A stretch of 10,224 nt of DNA from Methanobacterium sp. GTDB taxonomy: Archaea > Methanobacteriota > Methanobacteria > Methanobacteriales > Methanobacteriaceae. Under the pieces are notes generated by a model that was not told the DNA's origin, did no database searches, and worked only from the letters and a program-made list of their open reading frames with translations. A program made the position numbers and the translations under genes. The stretch spans positions 16,227 through 26,450 of the forward strand of contig PLTK01000056.1 in the NCBI GenBank assembly GCA_003164415.1, written 5' to 3'. Shown piece by piece: positions 1-7,243 of this stretch. Numbering within the stretch: position 1 is the first letter of the stretch; each line of letters opens with the position of its first letter.

Positions 1-231
1 GATTGCTGTGCAGCCACACAAAATATCCTTCTTGCAGCGGAATCTCTTGATATAGGTTCATGCTGGATAGGAATTGCCAGATGTAGCTTTGAAAATCAAG
101 ACAATATCCAAAAGTTAGGAATACCTGAAGGATATAAACCATATTATGCAGTTTCTCTAGGATATAAAGCTTCAAATAAAAATGTAAAAGCACCTAAAAG
201 AAATAGAGACGTAGTAAATTACATTAAATAA
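1..231 (+). CDS. Nitroreductase-family protein, C-terminal part (5' truncated by window edge)
   Basis: Frame 1 is open from the first base to a TAA at 229-231 and gives 76 residues. It begins DCCAATQNILLAAESLDIGS and continues CWIGIA, then IPEGYKPYYAVSLGYK near the end. This pattern (a helix starting D-C-x-A-A-T-Q-N-I-L-L-A-A, then G-x-C-W-I-G, then the IPEGYxPxYxVxLGY strand) is the C-terminal half of the FMN-dependent nitroreductase fold. Such enzymes are soluble flavoproteins that use NAD(P)H, or in methanogens possibly F420H2, to reduce varied substrates; the substrate here cannot be told. The N-terminal FMN-binding part lies outside the window, so fused domains such as a ferredoxin domain cannot be excluded. 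The basic tail after the last strand is unremarkable. It is on the plus strand, and a hairpin 57 bp after the stop may mark its transcript end. Confidence 0.8.
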   Translation, partial: DCCAATQNILLAAESLDIGSCWIGIARCSFENQDNIQKLGIPEGYKPYYAVSLGYKASNKNVKAPKRNRDVVNYIK

Positions 232-287
232 CATAAAGTTTGGTTAAAGTCTTAAATGTGCAGATAATTTAATATAGAAGACATCCC

Positions 288-315
288 GCAAGCGATCGAG
301 CAATCAATTGCTTGC
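288..315. repeat. Imperfect inverted repeat (hairpin)
   Basis: Bases 288-296 (GCAAGCGAT) can pair with 307-315 (ATTGCTTGC) with a single G-T wobble, leaving a 10-nt loop. The right arm overlaps the start of the longer repeat copy at 307-400 and also runs into an 8-bp palindrome, CTTGCAAG, at 311-318. It lies 57 bp past the nitroreductase stop and could be a transcript-end structure, but no T-run follows directly, so it may instead belong to the repeat element. Confidence 0.5.
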
Positions 316-400
316 AAGATTAATTTTAAAACAATATTAACAAATATTATACAGATTATTATTGAATCAATCGATTGCTTCATTGATCGCAGAATAGATC
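307..400 (+). repeat. Flanking direct repeat, copy A (upstream of kinase)
   Basis: This segment resembles 4223-4305 in the same orientation. Two blocks are well conserved. The first starts at 307 (ATTGCTTGCAAGATT, against ATTGTTTGCAAGATT at 4223, one mismatch). The second is TTGAATCAATCGATTGCTT followed by CATTGAT at 362-387, against TTGAATCAATCCATTGCTT and ATTGAT at 4269-4293. The spacer between blocks is about 9 nt longer here. The second block holds an ATCAAT/ATTGAT inverted repeat (366-371 and 382-387). The alignment was made by eye, and AT-rich sequence inflates the resemblance outside the two blocks. Confidence 0.5.
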
Positions 401-429
401 AATTAAAAGAAATTGAAGTGATGTATTAG

Positions 430-790
430 GATAAGGACAAAGCATATTGGGAGCATCCATATAGATACAATTTTATACTCATTCTGATCCTTCCCATTAT
501 AGGAGACAGTACTTTTACAGCATTGGATCACTATTAATTTTAACAAATTACATCTAACGAACTATTATCCTAAGTTCACTGAAGGCTAAACATAACAATA
601 AACGTTGTTAACTATGCTTATATTTATGCAGCTTGGTATAGGTGTAATGGCCCAATTATAGCACTATTTAAGTTTTTAATATCAAATTAAAGTTATAATC
701 GGTCAATCTAAAAAGTATACAGGCAATACACCTTCATTTTGGTTAGTATCACTTATTTGGTCAATTTATTTTGCCCAGAATCTAGACTAA
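430..790 (+). pseudogene. Possible remnants of a decayed membrane-protein gene
   Basis: Two short open stretches in different frames look more protein-like than random AT-rich DNA. At 430-537 the translation runs DKDKAYWEHPYRYN and then FILILILPIIGD, which is a polar N-terminus leading into a hydrophobic helix. At 680-790 it contains GQSKKYTGNTPSFW and then LVSLIWSIYFAQNLD, again a polar part followed by a membrane-like helix. Between them another frame gives a hydrophobic peptide (MLIFMQLGIGVMAQL, around 615-659). No single frame joins them and no family is recognised. Chance open stretches are a real alternative, so confidence is low. Confidence 0.15.
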
Positions 791-802
791 AACTAAGTAA
801 TC

Positions 803-810
803 TTTATATG
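803..810 (+). promoter_or_regulatory. Probable TATA box of the histidine kinase gene
   Basis: TTTATATG matches the archaeal TTTATATA-type box. A start about 26 nt from its centre would lie near 832, giving a leader of about 22 nt that still contains the GAGGT ribosome binding site at 845-849, four bases before the ATG at 854. No clear BRE element was seen upstream. Confidence 0.4.
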
Positions 811-853
811 AGTTGTTTATCATAAAAAATTTAAAGTTTAATTTGAGGTAAAA

Positions 854-3800
854 ATGTCCGATTTTAGTAATTCTGATCAAACATTAGAGTCTTATAAAAT
901 TATTTTTGAATCTAGTTTGGATGCTATTTTACTTACTCATCCTGATGGTACTATTTTTTATGCAAATTCTGCTGCTGAGGAATTGTATGGATACACCCAG
1001 CAAGAAATTTGTAATCTTGGAAGAATTGGAATTGTGGATACAAATGATCCCAATTTACAAGTGATTATGGATGAAAGGGCACGTTTAGGTAAATCCAAAG
1101 GTGAATTAACCCTTATAAAGAAAGACGGTTCTAAGTTCCCTGCTGAGATATCTACAAGTCTATTCAAAGATGAAAATGGCAACGCAAATACTTTCACGAA
1201 AATTCGAGACATCACCCATCGTAAACAGAATGAAAAACAAATTGAATATCATGCATTATTACTCAGTAAAGTAAATGATGCGGTTATTGGAGCTGACTCT
1301 AACTTCATTATAACATACTGGAATAATGGAGCAGAACTGATGTTTGGTTTTACAGGAAAAGAAGCAATAGGTAAATCTTCAGTAGAACTTCTACGCCCAA
1401 TTTACGCACCTGGCGAAAGAGAGATAATTATCAACGAATTAAAAAATAAAGGAACTTCTAAATCGACTATAAGTACAAAACATCGTAATGGAACTGAAAT
1501 TATTGTAGAAGTTAATTCTAGTCGAATTCTAAATGAACAAAAGGATATTTCAGGATATGTAGTAGTCTATAGAGACATCACTGAGCGAAAGCAAGTGGAA
1601 AAACGAACGAAGGAATTATTAGAGAGTGAACAACAACTTGTAGAAGAGCTTCAAACATCAAATGAAGAATTACAGTCCGTTACTGAAGAATTACATGTTT
1701 CTAATGAAGAGCTTCAACATCAAGGAGCGGGATTGGTAAAGATCAATCAAGCCTTGTTAGAAAGTGAAAAAAGAATGGATAGATCACAGGAAATTGCTCA
1801 TCTCGGTAGTTGGGAGCTTGATCTTTTAAAAAATCAATTATTCTGGTCTGATGAAGTTTATAGAATTTTTGGACTGAAACCTCAAGAATTTGATGCAACA
1901 TATGAAGCTTTCCTAGAAGCAATACACCCTGATGATCGAGAAGCAGTAGATGAAGCATATAATGGCTCTTTACGTGAGGGAATAGACACTTATGAAATAG
2001 AATATCGTGTTGTAAGAAGATCTACATGTGAAATTCGTATAGTCCATGAAAAATGCGAACATTTCCGAGATAGTTCTGGTAGGATTGTTCGCTCGTTAGG
2101 AATGGTACATGATATCACTGAACGTAAAAAAGTTGAAGAATCTCTTAATCAAAGTCAAAAATTGTTGCAGGATATAATTAATAGTTTTCCATCCCCTATT
2201 TTTGTTAAAGACGTTGAAGGTAGGTTTTTAACTATCAATAAAAAATTAGAGGAACAACTTGGAGTTAAAACTGAAGAATTGAAGGGTAAAACTGATTATG
2301 ATATCATCACTAAGGAATTAGCAGAAGAATATAGGATTAATGACCAGAAAGTGCTTCAAGAAGGAAAGATGATATCTATTGAAGAAGAAGCAGATTTGAT
2401 TGATGGACATCATACTTTTATTGCGAACAAATTTCCCATCTATGACAATAATGGTAAACCTTATGGAGTAGGCTCTGTTTCTACCGACATTTCTGAATTG
2501 AAAAAAACTGAAGAAATTTTAAGGGAAAGTGAAGAACGGTTGCGTCTATCCCAAACTTTGGGCAATGTAGGCATATGGGATTGGAACACAATTACAGATG
2601 AACTTCATTTTACCCCCGAACTTGAGCAATTATATGGGTTAACCCCCGGAACAATAAAAACATATCAAGATTGGCGTCAGTTAACTCACCCAGACGATAT
2701 TGAAAAAATTGAAGCCAAAAGAGATGAAAAAATTGCAAACCACAAACCTTTTGATTTAGAATTCCGCATACTACACAAATCAGGTCAAATCCATTGGTTA
2801 TCAGCCAAAGGTGGAGCAATTTACAATGATGAAGGAGATATATTGCGAGTATTGGGTATAAATACTGATATAACCCATCGAAAAAAAGTTGAGGAATCTT
2901 TGAAAGAAAGTGAAGAAAGATATCATAGTTTATTTGATAATAATCATGCAGTAATGCTTTTAATTAATCCAGATAATGGAAATATTATTGATGCAAACCC
3001 TGCAGCAACTCATTTTTATGGTTATAACTACGATGAATTAGTAAAAATGAATATAAACAATATAAATGTCCTCTGTGAAGAAGAAATTCATGATAAAATG
3101 CAAAAATCAGTATCATTTCAAAAAAACAACTTTTTATTTAAACATCAATTAGCAAGCGGAGAAATTCGTGACGTAGATGTATACAGTGGGAAAATTGTTT
3201 TAGGTGGTGAAAAGCTTCTTTACTCCATTATCCACGACGTAACCGATCGTATGATTTTACAAGATAAGTTGAAAGAGTCTAATGAAGATTTGGAACGGTT
3301 TGCTTATGTATCGTCTCATGATTTGCAGGAACCTTTACGTATGGTTACAAGTTTTACTCAGTTGTTAGAACGACGATATAAAGGCAGATTGGATGAGGAT
3401 GCTGATGATTATATTGGATTTATTGTTGATGGTGCTAAGCGCATGAAATTGCTGATTGATGATTTATTAATGTTTTCACGACTTAATACTCAACCAAAAG
3501 AGAATGAACTTGTTAATCTAGAAACTGTGTTGGATACAGTATTATTAAATTTACAAGTGTCAATTGTAGAGAATAATGTAGAAATTACTCATGACCCTCT
3601 TCCTAGTATATATGGTGATTTATCTAGGAAAGTTCAAGTTTTCCAAAACTTGATATCCAATGCCATTAAGTTTAATGATAAGAAAATAATTAAAATTCAT
3701 ATTTCTGCTAAAAAAGAAGGGAATGAAAGGATATTCAGTGTTAGTGATAATGGTATTGGAATGGATCCCAAACACTTGGAGAGAATTTTCATAATATTTC

Positions 3801-3949
3801 AGCGTCTGCACACTAGAGAAGAATATGAAGGAACTGGAATAGGCCTTGCAATTATCCAAAAGATAATTCAACAACAAAACGGACGAATATGGGTTGAATC
3901 CGAACTCGGGAAAGGTTCAACATTCTATTTCACTATTCCTATAAATTAA
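854..3949 (+). CDS. Soluble multi-PAS sensor histidine kinase
   Basis: The 1031-residue product is a hybrid-free sensor kinase without a signal peptide or membrane segment, so it should sense in the cytoplasm. About six PAS domains come first: roughly 12-125, 132-248, 310-428, 432-555, 563-680 and 688-802. Most end in a PAC-type motif such as DITHRK (119-124), DITERK (241-246, 420-425), DISELKK (545-551) or DVTDR (795-799). A coiled coil with repeated SNEELQ units lies at 250-305 between PAS2 and PAS3. The HisKA domain carries the phospho-acceptor His822 in SSHDLQEP. The ATPase domain has the N box QNLISNAIKFN (931-941), the G1 box SDNGIGM (964-970) and the G2 box GTGIGL (993-998), so all catalytic motifs are present. 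ATG at 854 follows a good GAGGT site. No response regulator lies nearby, so the partner and ligand are unknown. PAS3 and PAS5 resemble each other (GSWELD/GIWDWN, then W/FxxELxxxYGL-like), suggesting internal domain duplication. Confidence 0.93.
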   Translation: MSDFSNSDQTLESYKIIFESSLDAILLTHPDGTIFYANSAAEELYGYTQQEICNLGRIGIVDTNDPNLQVIMDERARLGKSKGELTLIKKDGSKFPAEISTSLFKDENGNANTFTKIRDITHRKQNEKQIEYHALLLSKVNDAVIGADSNFIITYWNNGAELMFGFTGKEAIGKSSVELLRPIYAPGEREIIINELKNKGTSKSTISTKHRNGTEIIVEVNSSRILNEQKDISGYVVVYRDITERKQVEKRTKELLESEQQLVEELQTSNEELQSVTEELHVSNEELQHQGAGLVKINQALLESEKRMDRSQEIAHLGSWELDLLKNQLFWSDEVYRIFGLKPQEFDATYEAFLEAIHPDDREAVDEAYNGSLREGIDTYEIEYRVVRRSTCEIRIVHEKCEHFRDSSGRIVRSLGMVHDITERKKVEESLNQSQKLLQDIINSFPSPIFVKDVEGRFLTINKKLEEQLGVKTEELKGKTDYDIITKELAEEYRINDQKVLQEGKMISIEEEADLIDGHHTFIANKFPIYDNNGKPYGVGSVSTDISELKKTEEILRESEERLRLSQTLGNVGIWDWNTITDELHFTPELEQLYGLTPGTIKTYQDWRQLTHPDDIEKIEAKRDEKIANHKPFDLEFRILHKSGQIHWLSAKGGAIYNDEGDILRVLGINTDITHRKKVEESLKESEERYHSLFDNNHAVMLLINPDNGNIIDANPAATHFYGYNYDELVKMNINNINVLCEEEIHDKMQKSVSFQKNNFLFKHQLASGEIRDVDVYSGKIVLGGEKLLYSIIHDVTDRMILQDKLKESNEDLERFAYVSSHDLQEPLRMVTSFTQLLERRYKGRLDEDADDYIGFIVDGAKRMKLLIDDLLMFSRLNTQPKENELVNLETVLDTVLLNLQVSIVENNVEITHDPLPSIYGDLSRKVQVFQNLISNAIKFNDKKIIKIHISAKKEGNERIFSVSDNGIGMDPKHLERIFIIFQRLHTREEYEGTGIGLAIIQKIIQQQNGRIWVESELGKGSTFYFTIPIN

Positions 3950-3977
3950 TAATACGAGCAACACACCTCAATAATCT

Positions 3978-4020
3978 GATAAGTATCCGCTTATCGATAT
4001 TTTATTCCCTTTTATTTTAT
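3978..4020 (+). terminator. Probable terminator of the kinase gene
   Basis: GATAAG at 3978-3983 pairs with CTTATC at 3990-3995 around a 6-nt loop, and a T-rich tract (TTTTATTCCCTTTTATTTTA) follows at 4000-4019. It starts 29 bp after the kinase stop. Archaeal termination depends mainly on T-rich tracts, so the T tract is the stronger part of the evidence. Confidence 0.5.
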
Positions 4021-4222
4021 ATTAAATTACAACAAGGATGTTATGATGCCCCTGAACAAAAAAGGTTAGGTTAAGTAAGAAAAATTCCATATAAAATGTG
4101 ATTCACTTAAGCGGATGAAATAATAAAGAGCATATGCATCGAAACAACACAAATAAATGATGGCACTGTATCCTTGTAGTATTTCATAGATACGACAAAC
4201 GATTATAAGAGTTTTAACGGAA

Positions 4223-4305
4223 ATTGTTTGCAAGATTTATTATTAAGGACATTATTGTAATATTATTGTTGAATCAATCCATTGCTTATTGATTCAGGAT
4301 TGAAT
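4223..4305 (+). repeat. Flanking direct repeat, copy B (downstream of kinase)
   Basis: This is the counterpart of 307-400, in the same orientation about 3.9 kb away on the other side of the kinase gene. Its second block contains a perfect 9-bp inverted repeat, TGAATCAAT at 4270-4278 and ATTGATTCA at 4288-4296, with a 9-nt loop. In copy A the same hairpin is reduced to 6 bp, so copy B looks like the better-preserved one. Confidence 0.5.
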
Positions 4306-4392
4306 TAAGTAAGATAAATAATTAATTTTTAAATTATAATAATTTAATATTAGAACAATTAACATGAGATAGATTAGAGGAGTTTATTAGAC

Positions 4393-4397
4393 AAAAA
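4393..4397 (-). terminator. Weak T-run terminator for the minus-strand membrane-protein gene
   Basis: Five A residues here read TTTTT on the minus strand, inside GTTAATTTTTGTC, 37 nt past the stop of the membrane-protein gene. This is consistent with simple oligo-T termination in archaea but is weak in such AT-rich sequence. Confidence 0.25.
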
Positions 4398-4433
4398 TTA
4401 ACTTACAAAACAATATTATAACTTAGATTAAAG

Positions 4434-5309
4434 TTACGTAATTATCTTAATTGGTTTATTACCGCCCATGCTCATGAGTTTTTCTTCCAATTTAAGCTTT
4501 ACAACCTCACCCTCTAAAGCACCTACTCTATTTTCAACAATATAAATATCTGGTTTAACATTGCTTCTTATATCATATTCAACTTTAACATATGCAGTAT
4601 TCTTCCCCTCTTCAATAACAGTACCATATGTAAAATTTCTATAATATCTAATTCTGTATATGAGAAATACTGCTATAACAGCGACAACTGCAAAGATAAG
4701 TACGCTTAGTGAAGGTAGTAAAGTAAATGAAAATGCCATAACAAAGTTAGAGTTAGTGTTAAGTAGCACTAAAAGTATTCCCACTGCAATGTACATTAAA
4801 AAGAAATCACGATATGCTGGAAAATCGTTTTTGTACATTAAATTAACCTTAGTATAGAGTAGATAAACTATATAACCAACTAAAACTATCCCGATTGGAA
4901 TGTATATTAAACCGTCGACAAAGTGGAATATGCTTAAAATAGATACAACAACAAAGGCAGCCGATAACAGCTGAAGTGTGAGTATGGTTCTTTCCTTCTC
5001 CTCAGAAGTGAAGTCACCTGATATCACAACACTTGAATCAGAATCTTCAGGTTCACGATTCACTGTTTTTTTAATGGTTTTAGTTAAGTTTTCAGTATTG
5101 CTGATCTGGGATATTTTCTCGTCAAAACCAACATCATCCCTTAACTTTGATATGTTACCCTTCAAATTTTCAGTATCTAACCTTTCTTTAATATCATCGG
5201 AATCAAAGTTTCGTAATTTTTCCGGGATTTTAGGTATTGCCAAAATAAGCATTCCCACTAAATTAAATGCTGAGACAATATAATAACCAAGTTTACCAAA
5301 TATATTCAT
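4434..5309 (-). CDS. Five-helix membrane protein of unknown function, beside the pilin
   Basis: The 291-residue protein has one hydrophobic segment near the N-terminus (about 7-25), a long polar linker (30-107), four more likely membrane helices (about 109-128, 132-152, 168-184, 190-217) and a soluble, probably beta-rich C-terminal part (220-291). The linker holds two similar stretches, DTENLKGNISKL (45-56) and NTENLTKTIKKT (71-82), suggesting an amphipathic repeat. I do not recognise the family with certainty; it may belong to an archaeal domain-of-unknown-function membrane family such as DUF2101, which needs a profile search. It is the last gene of the peptidase-pilin-membrane protein series, 50 bp after the pilin stop. 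A role in pilus assembly or surface anchoring is inferred only from this position. The ATG at 5309 is preceded by AGGGGA, a modest ribosome site, and by its own possible TATA box. Confidence 0.85.
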   Translation of the reverse strand: MNIFGKLGYYIVSAFNLVGMLILAIPKIPEKLRNFDSDDIKERLDTENLKGNISKLRDDVGFDEKISQISNTENLTKTIKKTVNREPEDSDSSVVISGDFTSEEKERTILTLQLLSAAFVVVSILSIFHFVDGLIYIPIGIVLVGYIVYLLYTKVNLMYKNDFPAYRDFFLMYIAVGILLVLLNTNSNFVMAFSFTLLPSLSVLIFAVVAVIAVFLIYRIRYYRNFTYGTVIEEGKNTAYVKVEYDIRSNVKPDIYIVENRVGALEGEVVKLKLEEKLMSMGGNKPIKIIT

Positions 5310-5329
5310 GAAATTCCCCTAAACAGTGT

Positions 5330-5337
5330 TATTTATA
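5330..5337 (-). promoter_or_regulatory. Possible TATA box for the membrane-protein gene
   Basis: On the minus strand this reads TATAAATA, centred about 24 nt before the ATG at 5309. If used, the transcript would start almost at the start codon. Read-through from the pilin gene is an equally plausible source of expression. Confidence 0.3.
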
Positions 5338-5359
5338 GATATTAACGATAAAAATTTTA

Positions 5360-5806
5360 TTATGTTATTTGGGTCATGTTTACCATTATAGGACCAGTTC
5401 CACTAGGCCAATAAACATATACATTGTAATTGTTTTTAGCAGCAATATTCATAGGATTAGGTACAAAGGTTACAGGTATCGGAACATTGGCTGAAATCAG
5501 CTTATTGCCTCCTGTGATATTAACAGGTATTTGTATAGTGCTACCAACAGAGCTAAGTGTTCCTGTATTGGAGAAATATACTGTGATATTTCGTGTAGAT
5601 TCTGGACCATTGGCATATACAACTCCAACAGCATTTGCAATACTGTTTAAAGCTGCACTTGCATCAGATGAATGTGATACATCTAAACTATCACTTACAC
5701 CTTTGGTAATAAGAGGTACTGTTATTGAACCTATTATAATCAGGAATATTAATGTTATGAGCAGATATTCCACTGATGCTTGTCCTTTTACATCCATACT
5801 ATCCAT
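5360..5806 (-). CDS. Class III signal peptide pilin-like protein (archaeal type IV prepilin)
   Basis: From the chosen start the product is 148 residues: MDSMDVKGQASVEYLL, then a hydrophobic helix (ITLIFLIIIGSITVPLI). This is the class III signal peptide of euryarchaeal pilins: a short charged leader, cleavage expected between Gly and Gln in KG|QASVEY, and a helix that polymerises into the filament core. The mature part contains VGVVYANGPEST, seen in my memory of Methanobacteriales pilin-like proteins, and a beta-rich tail. Three N-glycosylation sequons (N-I-T, N-I-T, N-M-T at residues 73, 96 and 143) would lie outside the cell. An upstream in-frame ATG at 5837-5839 is rejected because it overlaps the TATA box; ATG at 5797 is a second option, giving a shorter leader. 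The prepilin peptidase gene lies immediately upstream, 106 bp away, and is the obvious processing enzyme. The filament's function (adhesion or other) is unknown. Confidence 0.85.
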   Translation of the reverse strand: MDSMDVKGQASVEYLLITLIFLIIIGSITVPLITKGVSDSLDVSHSSDASAALNSIANAVGVVYANGPESTRNITVYFSNTGTLSSVGSTIQIPVNITGGNKLISANVPIPVTFVPNPMNIAAKNNYNVYVYWPSGTGPIMVNMTQIT

Positions 5807-5828
5807 GGTTATACTTATTGATCTATTG

Positions 5829-5836
5829 TATATATA
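5829..5836 (-). promoter_or_regulatory. TATA box of the pilin gene, implying a leaderless message
   Basis: TATATATA sits inside the palindrome GTATATATAC (5828-5837). Its centre is about 26 nt before the ATG at 5804-5806, the usual TATA-to-start distance in archaea. Transcription should therefore begin at or next to that ATG. No Shine-Dalgarno sequence is seen before it, which agrees with leaderless translation. Confidence 0.55.
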
Positions 5837-5912
5837 CATTTAGTTTAAATACTAAAAATATTGCAGGAATATATTAAATTTACAGTATAATTTTTTCCAT
5901 TTCATAACAAAT

Positions 5913-7100
5913 TTAGTATATTAAACCTACCAATAATTTCTCTATAATAAATGCTAAATCTCCGATAAAAAGCGATATTAAAAGACCTATTAATATTGAA
6001 GGAGCAAATGGAATACCTTTTTTTATTCTAAACACATCATCTATTTTGTTTTTATTTTTAAGTTCTTCTAAAATATTAATATCCTTTTCTGTAAGGCCTG
6101 CTGCCATTGAACTTACAAGTAACTTTCCCTTAGGAGGATTTATGAGGGTAACATCTCCTGTCTTCAAAGCATTTTTAACACGTGTAATAAAACTTTGATC
6201 ATCAACATAAACCTTGTTATCCTTTTCAAAAATACTGTAAGCAGGTATCATGCCTTCCTTAAGTTCTGAAATCTTATAATCATCTTGAAGAGCGTCCTTA
6301 CTAACCGAGGTCAGTAGTTTAATAACGATCCCAATTATGGTTATTGATATAAAAATTAATATTATACCCGAAATTGTAATCTTGAAATTGGTTATAAGCG
6401 CATAAACGGTAACAATAGATACTACAATAGCTTTAATTCTGTTGGGAATTTTTGATATTATAAAAGATAATAAATATATTAATATCAATGATACTATAAT
6501 TATCTGGATTTCCAGCTGTTTAGTTAATGTGTAAGTTAGTGTGACTGCAGAGGTAATAACCAGTGTCAAAACTATATTCTTTTTATAATCCTTTATAGGA
6601 GACATCAGTTCTCCCATGAGGTCTGGTTTGTTTTTAACTACGATGTAAAGGACGTATATGAGTAGAAATGGTAGTATAGATAATATACTGTTAATTATGA
6701 GTGTGAATGGGAATGGATATACTGCTTCTGCTGGAAATGGTACTCCCAATATTTGATAGTTGACAATTGATGGATATAATGGAATTGCATAAAATGGTAA
6801 GAGTGCTGCAAGTGCAGTGAAAAGCTTAACATCTCCACCGGCCCACGCACCCATCTTCCAGAAGATATAACCCAATGCGAAGATCACACCCGTAACAATT
6901 GCACATTCAATAAATAAAAATATACTTGCATTGCTCGTGAAAACATAGATTCCATTTAAAACAATTCCAATCGCTATCAATGGAAAAGTTAATTTATTAC
7001 GGATTACACCCTCTTTAAGATCGGAGTAGCTTGCATAGACACATGCAACAACTGCTATTATAATACTGATAAGTGGTATGTTGATTAACATGATTATCAT
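5913..7100 (-). CDS. Archaeal prepilin peptidase (A24 family, EppA-like)
   Basis: This 395-residue polytopic membrane aspartate protease should cleave class III signal peptides of pilins on the cytoplasmic face. The first catalytic aspartate is Asp27 in YSDLKEGVIRNKLT; the second is Asp90 in the GxGD-type motif GAWAGGDVKLF (84-94, here A-G-G-D). Several membrane helices cover roughly 5-22, 38-55, 60-80, 92-106, 132-155, 175-192, 197-215, 222-236 and 241-262. A soluble segment at about 265-358 follows, then the conserved KGIPFAPSILIG (361-372) and a final helix. This extended C-terminal half matches the archaeal A24 C-terminal domain type and separates it from the short FlaK/ArlK preflagellin peptidases; I infer the EppA type. 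The adjacent pilin is its likely substrate. The start is uncertain: ATG at 7100 has GAGA directly abutting it, while the in-frame ATG at 7091 is better spaced and loses only three residues. Confidence 0.9.
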   Translation of the reverse strand: MIIMLINIPLISIIIAVVACVYASYSDLKEGVIRNKLTFPLIAIGIVLNGIYVFTSNASIFLFIECAIVTGVIFALGYIFWKMGAWAGGDVKLFTALAALLPFYAIPLYPSIVNYQILGVPFPAEAVYPFPFTLIINSILSILPFLLIYVLYIVVKNKPDLMGELMSPIKDYKKNIVLTLVITSAVTLTYTLTKQLEIQIIIVSLILIYLLSFIISKIPNRIKAIVVSIVTVYALITNFKITISGIILIFISITIIGIVIKLLTSVSKDALQDDYKISELKEGMIPAYSIFEKDNKVYVDDQSFITRVKNALKTGDVTLINPPKGKLLVSSMAAGLTEKDINILEELKNKNKIDDVFRIKKGIPFAPSILIGLLISLFIGDLAFIIEKLLVGLIY

Positions 7101-7140
7101 TCTCTAAAACGTTGAAATATTTATTATACTTGTTATATTA

Positions 7141-7154
7141 ACTTAATATTAAGT
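7141..7154. repeat. Perfect 14-bp palindrome upstream of the peptidase gene
   Basis: ACTTAATATTAAGT is its own reverse complement. It lies 41-54 bp upstream of the peptidase ATG (7100), just beyond an AT-rich stretch that could hold the TATA element, which is where an operator would sit. The high A+T content makes chance palindromes more likely. Confidence 0.3.
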
Positions 7155-7243
7155 CAATCTACATTTAACCTTTCTGTAAAACGATCTGTACAGAGAGTGA
7201 TAATAAATTGGACGATTATAAATTTATAACTTTTATCAGATTC

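Larger units (their letters stand above)
232..853. other. Gene-poor AT-rich region between nitroreductase and histidine kinase
   Basis: This 622-bp stretch has no intact gene on either strand. It holds a hairpin at 288-315, a repeat copy at 307-400 that recurs beyond the kinase, short open stretches with membrane-protein character between 430 and 790, and a likely TATA box at 803-810 serving the kinase. The rest is AT-rich sequence with frequent stops. Its size is large for a methanogen intergenic region and suggests sequence decay or insertion. Confidence 0.6.
3950..4433. other. Gene-poor region between convergent genes
   Basis: These 484 bp separate the 3' ends of the kinase (plus) and the membrane-protein gene (minus). 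No intact gene is seen on either strand. The stretch contains a stem-loop with a T-rich tail just after the kinase, the second repeat copy at 4223-4305, and a short A-run near 4393 that reads as T on the minus strand. An 8-bp inverted pair, TCCGCTTA at 3986-3993 and TAAGCGGA at 4108-4115, was also noticed and may be chance. Confidence 0.6.

Noticed and set aside
232..853. CRISPR array or tRNA in the long gene-poor stretch
   Set aside because: No regularly spaced repeat, cloverleaf or TTCGAATC-type T-loop was found in this stretch or in 3950-4433.
3986..4115. 8-bp inverted pair TCCGCTTA / TAAGCGGA as ends of a mobile element
   Set aside because: The arms are short, the intervening 114 bp shows no coding or element-like content, and no target duplication is visible.
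5807..5839. Pilin start at the first in-frame ATG (5837-5839)
   Set aside because: It lies within the TATA element and the extra residues do not fit a class III signal peptide, which should be short and charged.
5430..5843. 137-codon open frame on the plus strand opposite the pilin
   Set aside because: It is the mirror of the pilin gene, whose minus-strand product has a clear signal peptide and sequons; the plus-strand product resembles nothing.
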